Assembly: GCA_900548535.1 (NCBI GenBank)
Contig: URLG01000055.1
Coordinates: 1 to 17,095, forward strand
From: Candidatus Segatella intestinihominis
GTDB lineage: Bacteria; Bacteroidota; Bacteroidia; Bacteroidales; Bacteroidaceae
Reading direction: 5' to 3'
DNA length: 17,095 nucleotides
Positions 7,235-14,827 of this stretch are shown here, in pieces (position 1 is the stretch's first letter; every line of letters begins with the position of its first letter). The position numbers and the translations under genes were made by a program. The notes below the pieces were generated by a model, which had not been told where the DNA came from, did not search any database, and saw only the letters and a program-made list of their open reading frames with translations.

Positions 7235-7789
7235 ATGAAAAAGAATTTCTTACTAGTGGCTTTCGCTCTCATCTCTATGATGGCTTCAGCCCAACAGACT
7301 GCTGCAACTGCTATGCAGACTTCGACTCCTGCACAGCAATCTACAGGTTTACGCTTTGGCTACTTCAGCTTTGAGCAAGTTTTTCATACCATGCCTGGCT
7401 ACACCATAGCCAAGCATCATATGGACGAACTTCGTGCTAAGTATGACGAGGAAACCAAGCGCGCAGAGAACGAGTTCAACGCCAAGTATGAGGAATTTCT
7501 TGACGGTCAGCGCACTTATGCCAAAACTATCTTGGAGAAACGACAGGCAGAACTTCGTGACTTGATGGAGAAGAATGTAGCCTTCAAGGCTGAGGCTGCA
7601 CGCCTCTTGAAGCAGGCTGAGCAGAATGCGTATGCTCCGCTGCAGGCTCGCATCAATGAGGAAGCACAGAAGATAGGAAAGGAGAAGGGATTTGCCTTTA
7701 TCCTGAATACTGACAATAACGCCGCACCTTATTTGAGTGCTGAGATGGGTGAGGATATTACAGCTGTGCTGAAGGAGAAACTGCAATGA
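7235..7789 (+). CDS. Skp/OmpH-family periplasmic chaperone, third copy
   Basis: The 184-residue product has a signal peptide (about 1-19, ending in ASAQ). A low-complexity linker rich in Gln, Ala and Thr (about 20-37) precedes the family opening LRFGYFSFEQVFHTMPGY; the other two copies lack this linker. The coiled-coil arm runs from about 60 to 140, and the body returns in KGFAFILNTDNNAAPYLS. It is expected to be periplasmic and to hold unfolded outer-membrane proteins, though the linker may give it a separate partner. The stop overlaps the murI start by four bases (ATGA at 7786-7789), so the two are probably translated together although murI acts in the cytosol. Confidence 0.9.
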   Translation: MKKNFLLVAFALISMMASAQQTAATAMQTSTPAQQSTGLRFGYFSFEQVFHTMPGYTIAKHHMDELRAKYDEETKRAENEFNAKYEEFLDGQRTYAKTILEKRQAELRDLMEKNVAFKAEAARLLKQAEQNAYAPLQARINEEAQKIGKEKGFAFILNTDNNAAPYLSAEMGEDITAVLKEKLQ

Positions 7790-8622
7790 TACTGCCAACT
7801 AATCCCGGACCTATAGGCATCTTCGATTCTGGTTATGGTGGTCTTACCATCCTCCATGGATTGCGTCAGGTGTTGCCACAGTATGATTATATGTATCTGG
7901 GCGACAATGCTCGTGCCCCGTACGGCTCACGCTCGTTTGAGGTGGTGTATAAGTTTACCCGCCAAGCCGTGCTGAAACTCTTCTCTATGGGGTGCCATCT
8001 GGTTATCTTGGGTTGTAATACCGCTTCGGCTAAGGCCTTGCGCTCTATCCAGCAGAGGGATATTCCGGAACTGGATCCTGATCGCCGTGTGCTGGGCATC
8101 ATTCGACCAACTGCCGAGGTGATAGGCAATCTTACCAAGAGTCGCCACGTGGGTATCCTGGCTACCGAGGGAACCATCAAGAGCGAAAGTTACCAGATGG
8201 AGATAGGTAAGCTATGGCCGGATATCCAAGTGAGCGGAGTGGCTTGTCCTTTATGGGCTGCCATCGTAGAGGCAAACGAGGCTGATAGCCCAGGTGCCGA
8301 CTACTTTGTGAAGAAGCGCATTGACCAGCTGATGCGCAAGGACGCAGACATAGACACCATCATCTTGGGATGTACTCATTATCCTTTGCTGATGAGTAGC
8401 ATCGTAAAGAATATCCCCGATGGGGTAAGGGTTGTACCGCAAGGGCAATATGTGGCAAATAGCCTGAAGGATTACTTGAAGCGACATCCACAGATGGAGC
8501 AGATGGTTACCAAGCAAGGCTCTTGCCAATATCTCACCACGGAAAGTGAGGAGAAATTTAAGGAGTCTGCACAAATCTTCCTGCATGAGCGGGTGGATGT
8601 GACGCATGTAGACCTTGAATAA
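7786..8622 (+). CDS. murI: Glutamate racemase
   Basis: MurI converts L-glutamate to D-glutamate for the peptidoglycan stem peptide, in the cytosol and without cofactor. The 278-residue length is usual. The substrate loop IGIFDSGYGGLT carries Asp14-Ser15, and GDNARAPYGSRS follows. The two catalytic cysteines are seen as Cys77 in LGCNTAS and Cys196 in LGCTHYPL, the latter with the partner His198. The start is fixed by the ATGA overlap with the upstream ompH gene. Together with uppS in the same cluster it ties cell-wall precursor supply to outer-membrane assembly genes. Confidence 0.97.
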   Translation: MILPTNPGPIGIFDSGYGGLTILHGLRQVLPQYDYMYLGDNARAPYGSRSFEVVYKFTRQAVLKLFSMGCHLVILGCNTASAKALRSIQQRDIPELDPDRRVLGIIRPTAEVIGNLTKSRHVGILATEGTIKSESYQMEIGKLWPDIQVSGVACPLWAAIVEANEADSPGADYFVKKRIDQLMRKDADIDTIILGCTHYPLLMSSIVKNIPDGVRVVPQGQYVANSLKDYLKRHPQMEQMVTKQGSCQYLTTESEEKFKESAQIFLHERVDVTHVDLE

Positions 8623-8652
8623 TGAATAATTTATAATTAAGAATTTATAATT

Positions 8653-8988
8653 ATGCAAGAAACAAGACAAAACCGTATATCAAGACTTCTCCAGAAGGAG
8701 TTGAGTCTTATCTTCCAGTCGCAAACACGCATGATGCATGGCGTGATGGTAAGCGTGACCAAGGTTCGCGTGAGCCCAGACCTCAGCATCTGCACTGCTT
8801 ATCTGAGCGTATTCCCATCAGAGAAGGGTGAGGAAATCTTGAAGAATATCAATGCCAATGAGAAGACGATTCGTTTCGACTTGGGCAAGAAGGTAAGAAA
8901 TCAGCTGCGTATCATACCAGAATTGAGATTCTTCCTGGATGATAGTCTCGACTATCTGGAGCGCATCGACGAATTGTTGAAGAAGTAA
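8653..8988 (+). CDS. rbfA: Ribosome-binding factor A
   Basis: The 111-residue protein has the RbfA layout. It opens with a basic helix, RQNRISRLLQKELSLIFQ, followed by strands VMVSVTKVRVSPDLSICTAYLSVFP. The C-terminal part, RFDLGKKVRNQLRIIPELRFFLDDSLDYLERIDELL, has the family signature R..L......R..PEL.F..D. RbfA binds the 30S subunit and helps mature the 5' end of 16S rRNA, with a known role at low temperature. The 30-base gap from murI holds two copies of AATTTATAATT (8628-8638 and 8642-8652). No Shine-Dalgarno sequence is visible; the ATG follows directly on this AT-rich repeat. Confidence 0.95.
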   Translation: MQETRQNRISRLLQKELSLIFQSQTRMMHGVMVSVTKVRVSPDLSICTAYLSVFPSEKGEEILKNINANEKTIRFDLGKKVRNQLRIIPELRFFLDDSLDYLERIDELLKK

Positions 8989-9020
8989 GATTGTAGTAGA
9001 AGTTAAGTTAAGACAGAAAC

Positions 9021-10253
9021 ATGAATTTTCCTTTTTTTGTGGCTCGTAGGTATCTCTTCTCCAAGAATAGTACGCATGTAATTAATGTCATCAGTTCTAT
9101 CTCCGTGATAGGTGTGGCTGTGGCTACGATGGCGCTCGTCATCGTGCTGAGCGTATTTAATGGCTTCCATGACTTGGTGGCTACGCTCTTTACTAGCTTT
9201 GACCCGCAACTGAAGGTGGTTCCTGTGGAGGGGAAAACGGCTCCTGCTGATGATCCTATCCTGACCCAGATAAGACAATTGCCTCAGGTGGATGTTGCCA
9301 CGGAGACTGTGGAAGACCAAGCCTTGGCGGTATATCAAGGCAGGCAGGCGATGGTGAAGATCAAGGGTGTGGACGACAACTTTGCTGAGATGTCGCATAT
9401 CACAGACATCTTGTATGGTGATGGCACATTCTCTCTTCATGCCGCTAATTTGCAGTATGGTACACTGGGCATCCGACTGGCTCAAACACTAGGTGTCGGA
9501 GCGCAATGGGATGGCTTCCTCAAAATATATGCTCCGAAGAAGGAAGGACAACTTGTGGATATGGCTAATCCAAGCGATGGATTTGTGGCGGATTCTCTGA
9601 ATTCCCCAGGTGTCCTATTCGCAGTGAAACAATCGAAGTATGATAAGAATTATATCGTAACATCTATCTCCTTTGCTCGCAACTTGTTTGGCCAGCAAGG
9701 CATGGTGTCTGACTTAGAGATAAGACTTAAGCCTGGTAGCAATCTGGATGCCGTGAAAGAAGAAATGCAGCAGATAGCAGGCTCGAAATATCGGGTGCTC
9801 GATCGTTTTGAACAGCAGGAAGATACGTTCAAGATTATGTCGATAGAAAAGCTAATGGCTTATATCTTCTTGACATTTATCTTGGTTGTGGCATGTTTCA
9901 ACATCATCGGCTCGCTATCCATGTTGATTATTGACAAGAAGAACGATGTGGTAACTTTGCGCAATCTTGGAGCCAATGACAAGCAGATAACACGCGTGTT
10001 CCTATTTGAAGGTAGAATGATAGCCGTGATAGGTGCCGTGATAGGTATTGGCTTGGGATTGCTGCTCTGCTTGTTGCAGCAGCAGTATGGATTTGTAAGA
10101 CTGGGCGACTCAGAGGGCTCATTTATAGTGGATGCTTATCCTGTGAGTGTGCATTATACAGATGTAGCCATTATCTTCTTTACGGTGATAGCCGTTGGCT
10201 GGCTTGCCGTTTGGTATCCAGTAAGAGCATTGAGCAAGAGATTGCTGAGCTAA
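9021..10253 (+). CDS. LolC/E-type ABC transporter permease (FtsX family)
   Basis: The 410-residue product matches the lipoprotein-releasing permease type. An N-terminal membrane helix lies at about 22-46, in a segment with VINVISSISVIGVAV and LSVFNGFHDLV that fits the LolC/LolE N-terminal signature. A periplasmic MacB-like domain covers about 47-275. Three further helices at about 278-302, 333-353 and 381-401 form the FtsX core, with LRNLGANDKQITRVFLFEG between the second and third. Such permeases pair with a LolD ATPase to extract lipoproteins from the inner membrane. No ATPase gene is next to it, so the partner must be elsewhere. Gap from rbfA is 32 bases, so the two are probably co-transcribed. 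Whether it is strictly LolC or LolE cannot be told; Bacteroidota often encode one such type. Confidence 0.88.
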   Translation: MNFPFFVARRYLFSKNSTHVINVISSISVIGVAVATMALVIVLSVFNGFHDLVATLFTSFDPQLKVVPVEGKTAPADDPILTQIRQLPQVDVATETVEDQALAVYQGRQAMVKIKGVDDNFAEMSHITDILYGDGTFSLHAANLQYGTLGIRLAQTLGVGAQWDGFLKIYAPKKEGQLVDMANPSDGFVADSLNSPGVLFAVKQSKYDKNYIVTSISFARNLFGQQGMVSDLEIRLKPGSNLDAVKEEMQQIAGSKYRVLDRFEQQEDTFKIMSIEKLMAYIFLTFILVVACFNIIGSLSMLIIDKKNDVVTLRNLGANDKQITRVFLFEGRMIAVIGAVIGIGLGLLLCLLQQQYGFVRLGDSEGSFIVDAYPVSVHYTDVAIIFFTVIAVGWLAVWYPVRALSKRLLS

Positions 10254-10264
10254 TAGAATAAAGA

Positions 10265-10312
10265 AAAGAGCCTTGGTTGTTGTGATGCAACCAAGGCTCT
10301 TTCCTTATTTTT
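10265..10312. terminator. Two-way terminator between converging genes
   Basis: A perfect 15-bp stem (10265-10279 with 10288-10302, core GAGCCTTGGTTG) surrounds an 8-base loop. A T-rich tail follows on the + strand (10303-10312), and the bases before the stem are T-rich when read on the - strand. It can end both the Lol-type permease transcript and the aroQ-methyltransferase transcript. Confidence 0.9.
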
Positions 10313-10326
10313 CCCGAATGCTTTCT

Positions 10327-10965
10327 TTATTTCTTCCTAATCAGTGTGAGACCATCACGTAATGGCAGAATGACTACTTCTACTCGTGGGTCTTTTGCTA
10401 TTAAGTCGTTGAAGGCCTTGATGCCTTTCGTTTGGTGGTCTCTGTCATAAGCCGGGTCAATGACGTGACCATCCCAAAGCGTATTGTCGGCAAGTATGTA
10501 GCCACCGGGATTCATGATGCTCAGCACCATCTCGTAGGTTTCGATATAGGTGCGCTTGTCGCCATCTACAAAAGCCATGTCAAACATGACACCTAATTTG
10601 GGGGCTTCTATATTGGCATCGCCAATGCGGAAGTCTATCTTGTCAGCAACATCTGAACCTTCTATCCATGGACGGGTGAAATCTTCCATCTCATCATTGA
10701 TTTCGAAAGTATAGAGCTTGCCTCCTTCTTCCAATCCTTGGGCTAGGCAGATGGCGCTATAGCCACTAAACGTTCCCACCTCAAGAATGTTCTTGGGGCG
10801 TATCATCTGCACCAGCATCTTTAATAGACGACCTTGAATGTGACCGCTAGCCATTCGCCCATGTATGGTGTGGATATTCGTGGCACGATACAGGCGATAT
10901 AGATAGTCGCCCTCTGGTTCGATGTGCTGGCAGATGTACTGGTCGATGAGTTCAGTCTCTGTCAT
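10327..10965 (-). CDS. SAM-dependent O-methyltransferase (COG4122 type)
   Basis: The 212-residue product belongs to the class I, metal-dependent O-methyltransferases related to catechol and caffeoyl-CoA methyltransferases. The SAM site appears as ILEVGTFSGYSAICLA (Glu62 to about 75) and Glu88 in YTFEIND. The expected metal ligands are visible as Asp134 (FVDGDKRTY), Asp160 and Asn161 (ADNTLWDG). There is no signal peptide, so it is cytosolic. The substrate cannot be told from sequence. It starts one base after the aroQ stop and so is the second gene of an aroQ operon. The link to aromatic biosynthesis is suggestive only, as this pair may simply share a promoter. Confidence 0.9.
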   Translation of the reverse strand: MTETELIDQYICQHIEPEGDYLYRLYRATNIHTIHGRMASGHIQGRLLKMLVQMIRPKNILEVGTFSGYSAICLAQGLEEGGKLYTFEINDEMEDFTRPWIEGSDVADKIDFRIGDANIEAPKLGVMFDMAFVDGDKRTYIETYEMVLSIMNPGGYILADNTLWDGHVIDPAYDRDHQTKGIKAFNDLIAKDPRVEVVILPLRDGLTLIRKK

Positions 10966-10966
10966 A

Positions 10967-11389
10967 TTACTTCTGTGCTAGAATACCAGCAATGGCAAGG
11001 TCGTAAGAGGCAAGCCCGAAACCGCAAATAACTCCCAGACAAGCACATGAAATGTAAGAATGGTGGCGGAACTCCTCGCGCTTGTGTACATTGGAAATAT
11101 GTACTTCTACTACAGGGCACTTCAAGCTGCGGATACAGTCTTGCAGGGCGATGCTGGTATGGGTATAGGCGCCAGCATTGAGTACTACGCCATCATAAGA
11201 GAAACCTACTTCCTGCAACTTATTGATGAGCTCGCCCTCAATGTTGCTTTGGTAGTATTCTATCTCTATGTCTGGATACTTGGCCTTCAATTTGGGAAGA
11301 TAACTCTCAAAAGAATTGCTGCCATAGATACCTGGCTCTCTTACGCCAAGGAGGTTCAAATTAGGACCATTGATAATTTGTATCTTCAT
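10967..11389 (-). CDS. aroQ: 3-dehydroquinate dehydratase, type II
   Basis: The enzyme turns 3-dehydroquinate into 3-dehydroshikimate in the shikimate pathway to aromatic amino acids. The 140-residue length is typical of the type II (dodecameric) form. The family signature INGPNLNLLGVREPGIYG contains the catalytic Tyr22, with Arg17 on the lid loop. SNIEGELI follows, then NAGAYTHTS with Asn71 and His77, EVHISN with His97, and Arg108 in EEFRHHS. All key residues are present. It is the first gene of a two-gene - strand operon and its start faces xerD across a 65-base gap with interleaved promoters. Confidence 0.97.
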   Translation of the reverse strand: MKIQIINGPNLNLLGVREPGIYGSNSFESYLPKLKAKYPDIEIEYYQSNIEGELINKLQEVGFSYDGVVLNAGAYTHTSIALQDCIRSLKCPVVEVHISNVHKREEFRHHSYISCACLGVICGFGLASYDLAIAGILAQK

Positions 11390-11391
11390 AA

Positions 11392-11423
11392 TTTGCTCGT
11401 TTTATTATTTTTTTGTAATTTTG
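11392..11423 (+). promoter_or_regulatory. xerD promoter (-33 and -7 boxes)
   Basis: TTTG at 11392-11395, 20 bases, then TAATTTTG at 11416-11423: both halves of the Bacteroidota promoter consensus at the expected spacing. A start near 11430 would leave a leader of about 25 bases before xerD. Confidence 0.7.
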
Positions 11424-11437
11424 CAACATATCTTATG

Positions 11438-11468
11438 CAAAGGTAAGAATAAAAATGGAAACAAGCAA
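11438..11468 (-). promoter_or_regulatory. aroQ promoter (-33 and -7 boxes)
   Basis: Read on the - strand, TTG (11468-11466), 20 bases, then TACCTTTG (11445-11438). The -33 part lies inside the first codons of xerD, so this promoter overlaps the xerD start and faces the xerD promoter. Confidence 0.5.
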
Positions 11469-12369
11469 GAAAAAAGGAAATGAATTTGTCAAGAACTATA
11501 TGAGATACCTCAAGTTGGAGCGAAATTACTCGCAAAATACGCTTGAGGCATATTATCATGACTTGATGTTTCTTATAGAATATGCTGAGCAGAATCAGCT
11601 TTCACTCTTGGATATTAAGTTGGAAGACTTGGAAACTTTCTCTGCAAGCCTTCATGATAAGGGGATTGCCGCTCGTTCGCAAGCGCGCATATTGAGTGGT
11701 ATCCGGTCATTTTATCGCTTTCTGGTGTTGGATGATTATATCAAGAGTGATCCTACAGAACTGTTGCCTTCTCCCCAAATCGGTTTGCATCTTCCGGAAT
11801 ATTTGTCGGTAGAGGAAGTGGATTTGCTGGAAGATGCCATCGACCGTACCAAATGGGAGGGACAGCGTAATAGGGCAATTATAGAAACTCTCTTTTCTTG
11901 CGGCTTGCGTGTGTCGGAACTTGTGAATCTGAAAATCAGTGATATGTTTGAGGAAGAAAAGTTTATCCGTGTCTTGGGCAAGGGAAGCAAGGAACGCTTG
12001 ATTCCGATATCTGATAAAGCATTGAAGGAGATTCATCTTTGGTTTCTAGACAGAAACTTGATGAAGATTAAGCCTGGCGAGGAAGACTATGTCTTTCTGA
12101 ATCGTCGTGGTGCTCATCTTACTCGCAATATGATATTGATTATGATCAAGAATGCGGCACTGGATGCAGGAATCAAGAAAACCATTTCGCCGCATACCCT
12201 GCGCCATAGCTTTGCCACTGCACTCCTGAAGGGAGGGGCTGATCTGAGAGTGATACAGGAACTGTTGGGGCATGAAGACATCGGAACAACGGAAATCTAT
12301 ACGCATATCGAAACGTCTGATTTGCGAGAGGCAATTTTGTTCCATCATCCTCGGAATATCAAGAAATAA
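11455..12369 (+). CDS. xerD: Tyrosine recombinase XerD
   Basis: The 304-residue product resolves chromosome dimers at dif together with XerC. The N-terminal SAM-like core-binding domain (about 10-100) includes YLKLERNYSQNTLEAYYHDL. The catalytic domain has all six active residues: Arg152 (CGLRVSEL), Lys176 (GKGSKER), His247 and Arg250 (HTLRHSF), His273 (LLGHEDI) and the nucleophile Tyr282 (EIYTHI). Spacing between these residues is almost the same as in E. coli XerD, and the full-length, unlinked gene between aroQ and metK argues for a housekeeping XerD rather than an element integrase. A good Bacteroidota promoter precedes it. XerC cannot be excluded from sequence alone. Confidence 0.92.
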   Translation: METSKKKGNEFVKNYMRYLKLERNYSQNTLEAYYHDLMFLIEYAEQNQLSLLDIKLEDLETFSASLHDKGIAARSQARILSGIRSFYRFLVLDDYIKSDPTELLPSPQIGLHLPEYLSVEEVDLLEDAIDRTKWEGQRNRAIIETLFSCGLRVSELVNLKISDMFEEEKFIRVLGKGSKERLIPISDKALKEIHLWFLDRNLMKIKPGEEDYVFLNRRGAHLTRNMILIMIKNAALDAGIKKTISPHTLRHSFATALLKGGADLRVIQELLGHEDIGTTEIYTHIETSDLREAILFHHPRNIKK

Positions 12370-12455
12370 CTACCCGAATGTTCTAAATATGCCCCTATCA
12401 GAGCCGAAAATCAGAATTTTCTAAAGAAAAGTGGCGTAATCTGAAAAAATATGCG

Positions 12456-12463
12456 TAACTTTG
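12456..12463 (+). promoter_or_regulatory. metK promoter -7 box
   Basis: TAACTTTG fits TAnnTTTG and continues with CAGCC, like the box at 6577. A start near 12470 leaves a leader of about 45 bases. The -33 region is poorly matched. Confidence 0.6.
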
Positions 12464-12502
12464 CAGCCGCAAAATAATGAATATCAATAATTAAAAGACA
12501 AC

Positions 12503-12509
12503 AAAGGAG
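12503..12509 (+). promoter_or_regulatory. Strong ribosome binding site for metK
   Basis: AAAGGAG lies 5 bases before the ATG at 12515. It is one of the few classical Shine-Dalgarno sequences in the window, where most genes have AT-rich leaders instead. Confidence 0.75.
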
Positions 12510-12514
12510 AAAAT

Positions 12515-13789
12515 ATGGCATATTTGTTTTCATCAGAATCAGTTTCTGAAGGACATCCAGATAAAGTTTCTGACCAGATTTCAGATGCGTTGCTCGACCA
12601 GTTCTTGGCTTACGATGACCATGCTCACTGTGCTATCGAGACCTTCTGTACCACGGGTCAGGTGGTAATCATGGGTGAAGTTCGCTCTAATGTCTATGTA
12701 GACTTGCAGACCATTGCTCGCAAGACCATTAAGAAAATAGGCTATACCAAGAGTGAATATCAATTTGACGGCGACTCTTGTGGTGTGCTTACTGCTATCC
12801 ACGAGCAGAGTGATGACATCAATCGTGGCGTGAGCCGTGAGGAAGATGAAAATCAGGGCGCAGGCGACCAGGGTATGATGTTTGGCTATGCAACCAATGA
12901 GACCGACAACTACATGCCGGTATCTCTCGGCTTGGCACAGCTCATCATGCGTATTCTCGCTGATATCCGTAAGGAGGGTAAGGTGATGACTTATCTCCGT
13001 CCAGACTCTAAGAGCCAGGTTACCATCGAGTACTCAGATGATAATATCCCACAGCGCATCGATACCATCGTGGTTTCTACTCAGCATGATGACTTCATCA
13101 AGAAGGCAAACGGTGAGGATGACGATGAGGCTATGCTTGCCAAGATTCGTGAGGATGTAATCAATATCTTGATTCCACGTGTGAAGACTCACTTGAGCGA
13201 TAAGGTGTTGGCTCTCTTCAATGATGACATCAAGTACTTCGTGAACCCTACAGGTAAGTTTGTGATTGGTGGTCCTCATGGAGATACTGGTCTTACAGGT
13301 CGTAAGATTATCGTGGATACTTATGGTGGCAAGGGCGCTCATGGTGGTGGTGCCTTCTCTGGCAAGGACAGCAGTAAGGTAGACCGCTCGGCAGCTTATG
13401 CAGCTCGCTATATTGCCAAGAATATGGTGGCTGCTGGTGTGGCAGACGAGATGCTGGTACAGGTAAGCTATGCCATCGGTGTGGCTGAGCCAGTAAGCAT
13501 CTATGTTAATACCTATGGTCGTAGCCATGTAGATATGACAGATGGCGAGATAGCCAACAAGATAGCAGAGATGTTTGATCTTCGCCCTAAGGCTATTGAG
13601 CGCCAGCTGAAGTTGCGTCAGCCAATGTTCCTGGAAACAGCGGCATACGGTCACATGGGACGCAAGAATGAAGTGGTAGAGAAAACCTTCACAAGCCGCT
13701 ATCATGAGGCAAAGACTATAAAGGTAGAACTCTTTACTTGGGAAAAACTAGACAAGGTAGACGATATTAAGAAAGCTTTTGGGCTATAA
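12515..13789 (+). CDS. metK: S-adenosylmethionine synthetase
   Basis: MetK makes SAM from methionine and ATP in the cytosol. The 424-residue product starts FSSESVSEGHPDKVSDQISD, with the ATP-binding His14 and Asp16 block. It holds both family signatures: GAGDQGMMFGYA (N-terminal third) and GGGAFSGKD (flexible P-loop-like motif). PHGDTGLTGRKIIVDTYGG precedes the second. Length is longer than E. coli MetK (384) because of an insert around DDFIKKANGEDDDEAMLAK, seen in Bacteroidota forms. Expression is expected to be strong: consensus -7 box and AAAGGAG site. The next gene begins 3 bases after the stop, so they share a transcript. Confidence 0.98.
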   Translation: MAYLFSSESVSEGHPDKVSDQISDALLDQFLAYDDHAHCAIETFCTTGQVVIMGEVRSNVYVDLQTIARKTIKKIGYTKSEYQFDGDSCGVLTAIHEQSDDINRGVSREEDENQGAGDQGMMFGYATNETDNYMPVSLGLAQLIMRILADIRKEGKVMTYLRPDSKSQVTIEYSDDNIPQRIDTIVVSTQHDDFIKKANGEDDDEAMLAKIREDVINILIPRVKTHLSDKVLALFNDDIKYFVNPTGKFVIGGPHGDTGLTGRKIIVDTYGGKGAHGGGAFSGKDSSKVDRSAAYAARYIAKNMVAAGVADEMLVQVSYAIGVAEPVSIYVNTYGRSHVDMTDGEIANKIAEMFDLRPKAIERQLKLRQPMFLETAAYGHMGRKNEVVEKTFTSRYHEAKTIKVELFTWEKLDKVDDIKKAFGL

Positions 13790-13792
13790 AGA

Positions 13793-14821
13793 ATGGTGCA
13801 GCAAGCAGATTCTATATTGACAGAGCCGGCACTTGAGGCAGAAGAACAGCAGCAAGTGCAGAAGCAACAGGGCAGCCAACTCACTCCAAGACAGGTGTTG
13901 AGTTGGCTGCCTAAGAATGCGACGCCTGCTCAGCAAGACTCTATGATCCGCGCCCATATCAAGCCTTGTGAGATTACTCACTGGAGCTTGATGCCCGATA
14001 CGCTGCATCTGCCAGGGCATAAACCAGGCAAGAGCTTGCGTGACGTGAGCCTTCCTCAGTATTATCGCGAGTCTTTTTTCTCGAAGGATTCGCTTTTCCA
14101 TCCTGAGTTGAGGGGCGGCCGTTTGGGCGTGGCAGGAGATCCTGTGCCTTATACGGTGGCAGGAGATAATTTTATCTCTTCCATTCTCTTGCTATGCTTC
14201 GTATTGGCATGTGTGGCATTCAGCAGAAGTCAGCAGTTTATCATTCGTCAAGCTAAAAACTTCTTCCGCTTGCCTTCATTCGGTACTACGGAGGTGACGG
14301 AGACGAGTAACGAGATAAGATTTCAATTCTTTTTCGTGCTGCAAACTTGTTTGCTCATAGCTATCGGTTTTTTCATCTACTCTAGGGCTTCTATCAGCGA
14401 CACCTTTACCATAGACCAGTATCAGGTAATCAGCATATATGCAGCCTGTGTGGCAAGTTATTTCTTACTGAAAACTTTGCTTTATGTCATATCCGGATGG
14501 GTGTTCTTTGACAAGAAAAAAAATGTACAATGGCTCAAGTCGTTTCTGTTCTTGATATCTACTGAAGGGGTGGCTTTGTTCCCAGTGGTCATGCTACTGT
14601 CATATTTCAATTTGGCACTTCAAGTAGCGGTGATTTATACCCTCGTAGTATTAGGAATAGTTAAAATATTGACATTTTACAAGATATACCTTATCTTTTT
14701 TAAAAGAAATGGAGTGTTTTTGCAAATATTTTTGTACTTTTGTGCACTCGAAGTGGTACCATTGCTCGCCCTATGGGGTGGGCTAGTATTAATCAGTCAT
14801 TATCTGAAAATAAACTTTTAA
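13793..14821 (+). CDS. DUF4271-like multi-pass membrane protein
   Basis: The 342-residue product is an integral membrane protein of unknown function. The first 125 residues are soluble, starting with a Glu/Gln-rich stretch (about 14-28) and containing TPRQVLSWLPKNATPAQQDS. About six membrane helices follow: near 126-145, 178-198, 213-238, 248-272, 276-304 and 308-336. Length, topology and position directly before a HemD-like gene fit the DUF4271 family, which is confined to Bacteroidota. No catalytic motif is visible. The start follows metK by 3 bases; the next gene begins 6 bases after its stop. Two tandem -7-like boxes (14727-14742) lie in its last part and may give an internal promoter for the downstream genes. 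Confidence 0.82.
   Translation: MVQQADSILTEPALEAEEQQQVQKQQGSQLTPRQVLSWLPKNATPAQQDSMIRAHIKPCEITHWSLMPDTLHLPGHKPGKSLRDVSLPQYYRESFFSKDSLFHPELRGGRLGVAGDPVPYTVAGDNFISSILLLCFVLACVAFSRSQQFIIRQAKNFFRLPSFGTTEVTETSNEIRFQFFFVLQTCLLIAIGFFIYSRASISDTFTIDQYQVISIYAACVASYFLLKTLLYVISGWVFFDKKKNVQWLKSFLFLISTEGVALFPVVMLLSYFNLALQVAVIYTLVVLGIVKILTFYKIYLIFFKRNGVFLQIFLYFCALEVVPLLALWGGLVLISHYLKINF
14727..14742 (+). promoter_or_regulatory. Two tandem -7-like boxes inside the DUF4271-like gene
   Basis: TATTTTTG (14727-14734) and TACTTTTG (14735-14742) both fit TAnnTTTG, 86 bases before the HemD-like start. No clear -33 box is seen, and the region codes for membrane helix residues rich in Phe and Leu, so chance matches are likely. 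Confidence 0.3.
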
Positions 14822-14827
14822 GACAAA

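Noticed and set aside
11060..11446. Plus-strand open frame of 128 codons opposite aroQ
   Set aside because: Antisense to all catalytic residues of aroQ; its hydrophobic look is a by-product of the opposite frame.
11455..12369. Integrase of a mobile element
   Set aside because: Full XerD residue pattern and spacing, housekeeping neighbours, and no attachment-site repeats or cargo genes.
12370..12514. SAM riboswitch upstream of metK
   Set aside because: The -7 box at 12456-12463 leaves a leader of only about 45 bases, and I see no paired segments matching a known SAM-binding fold.
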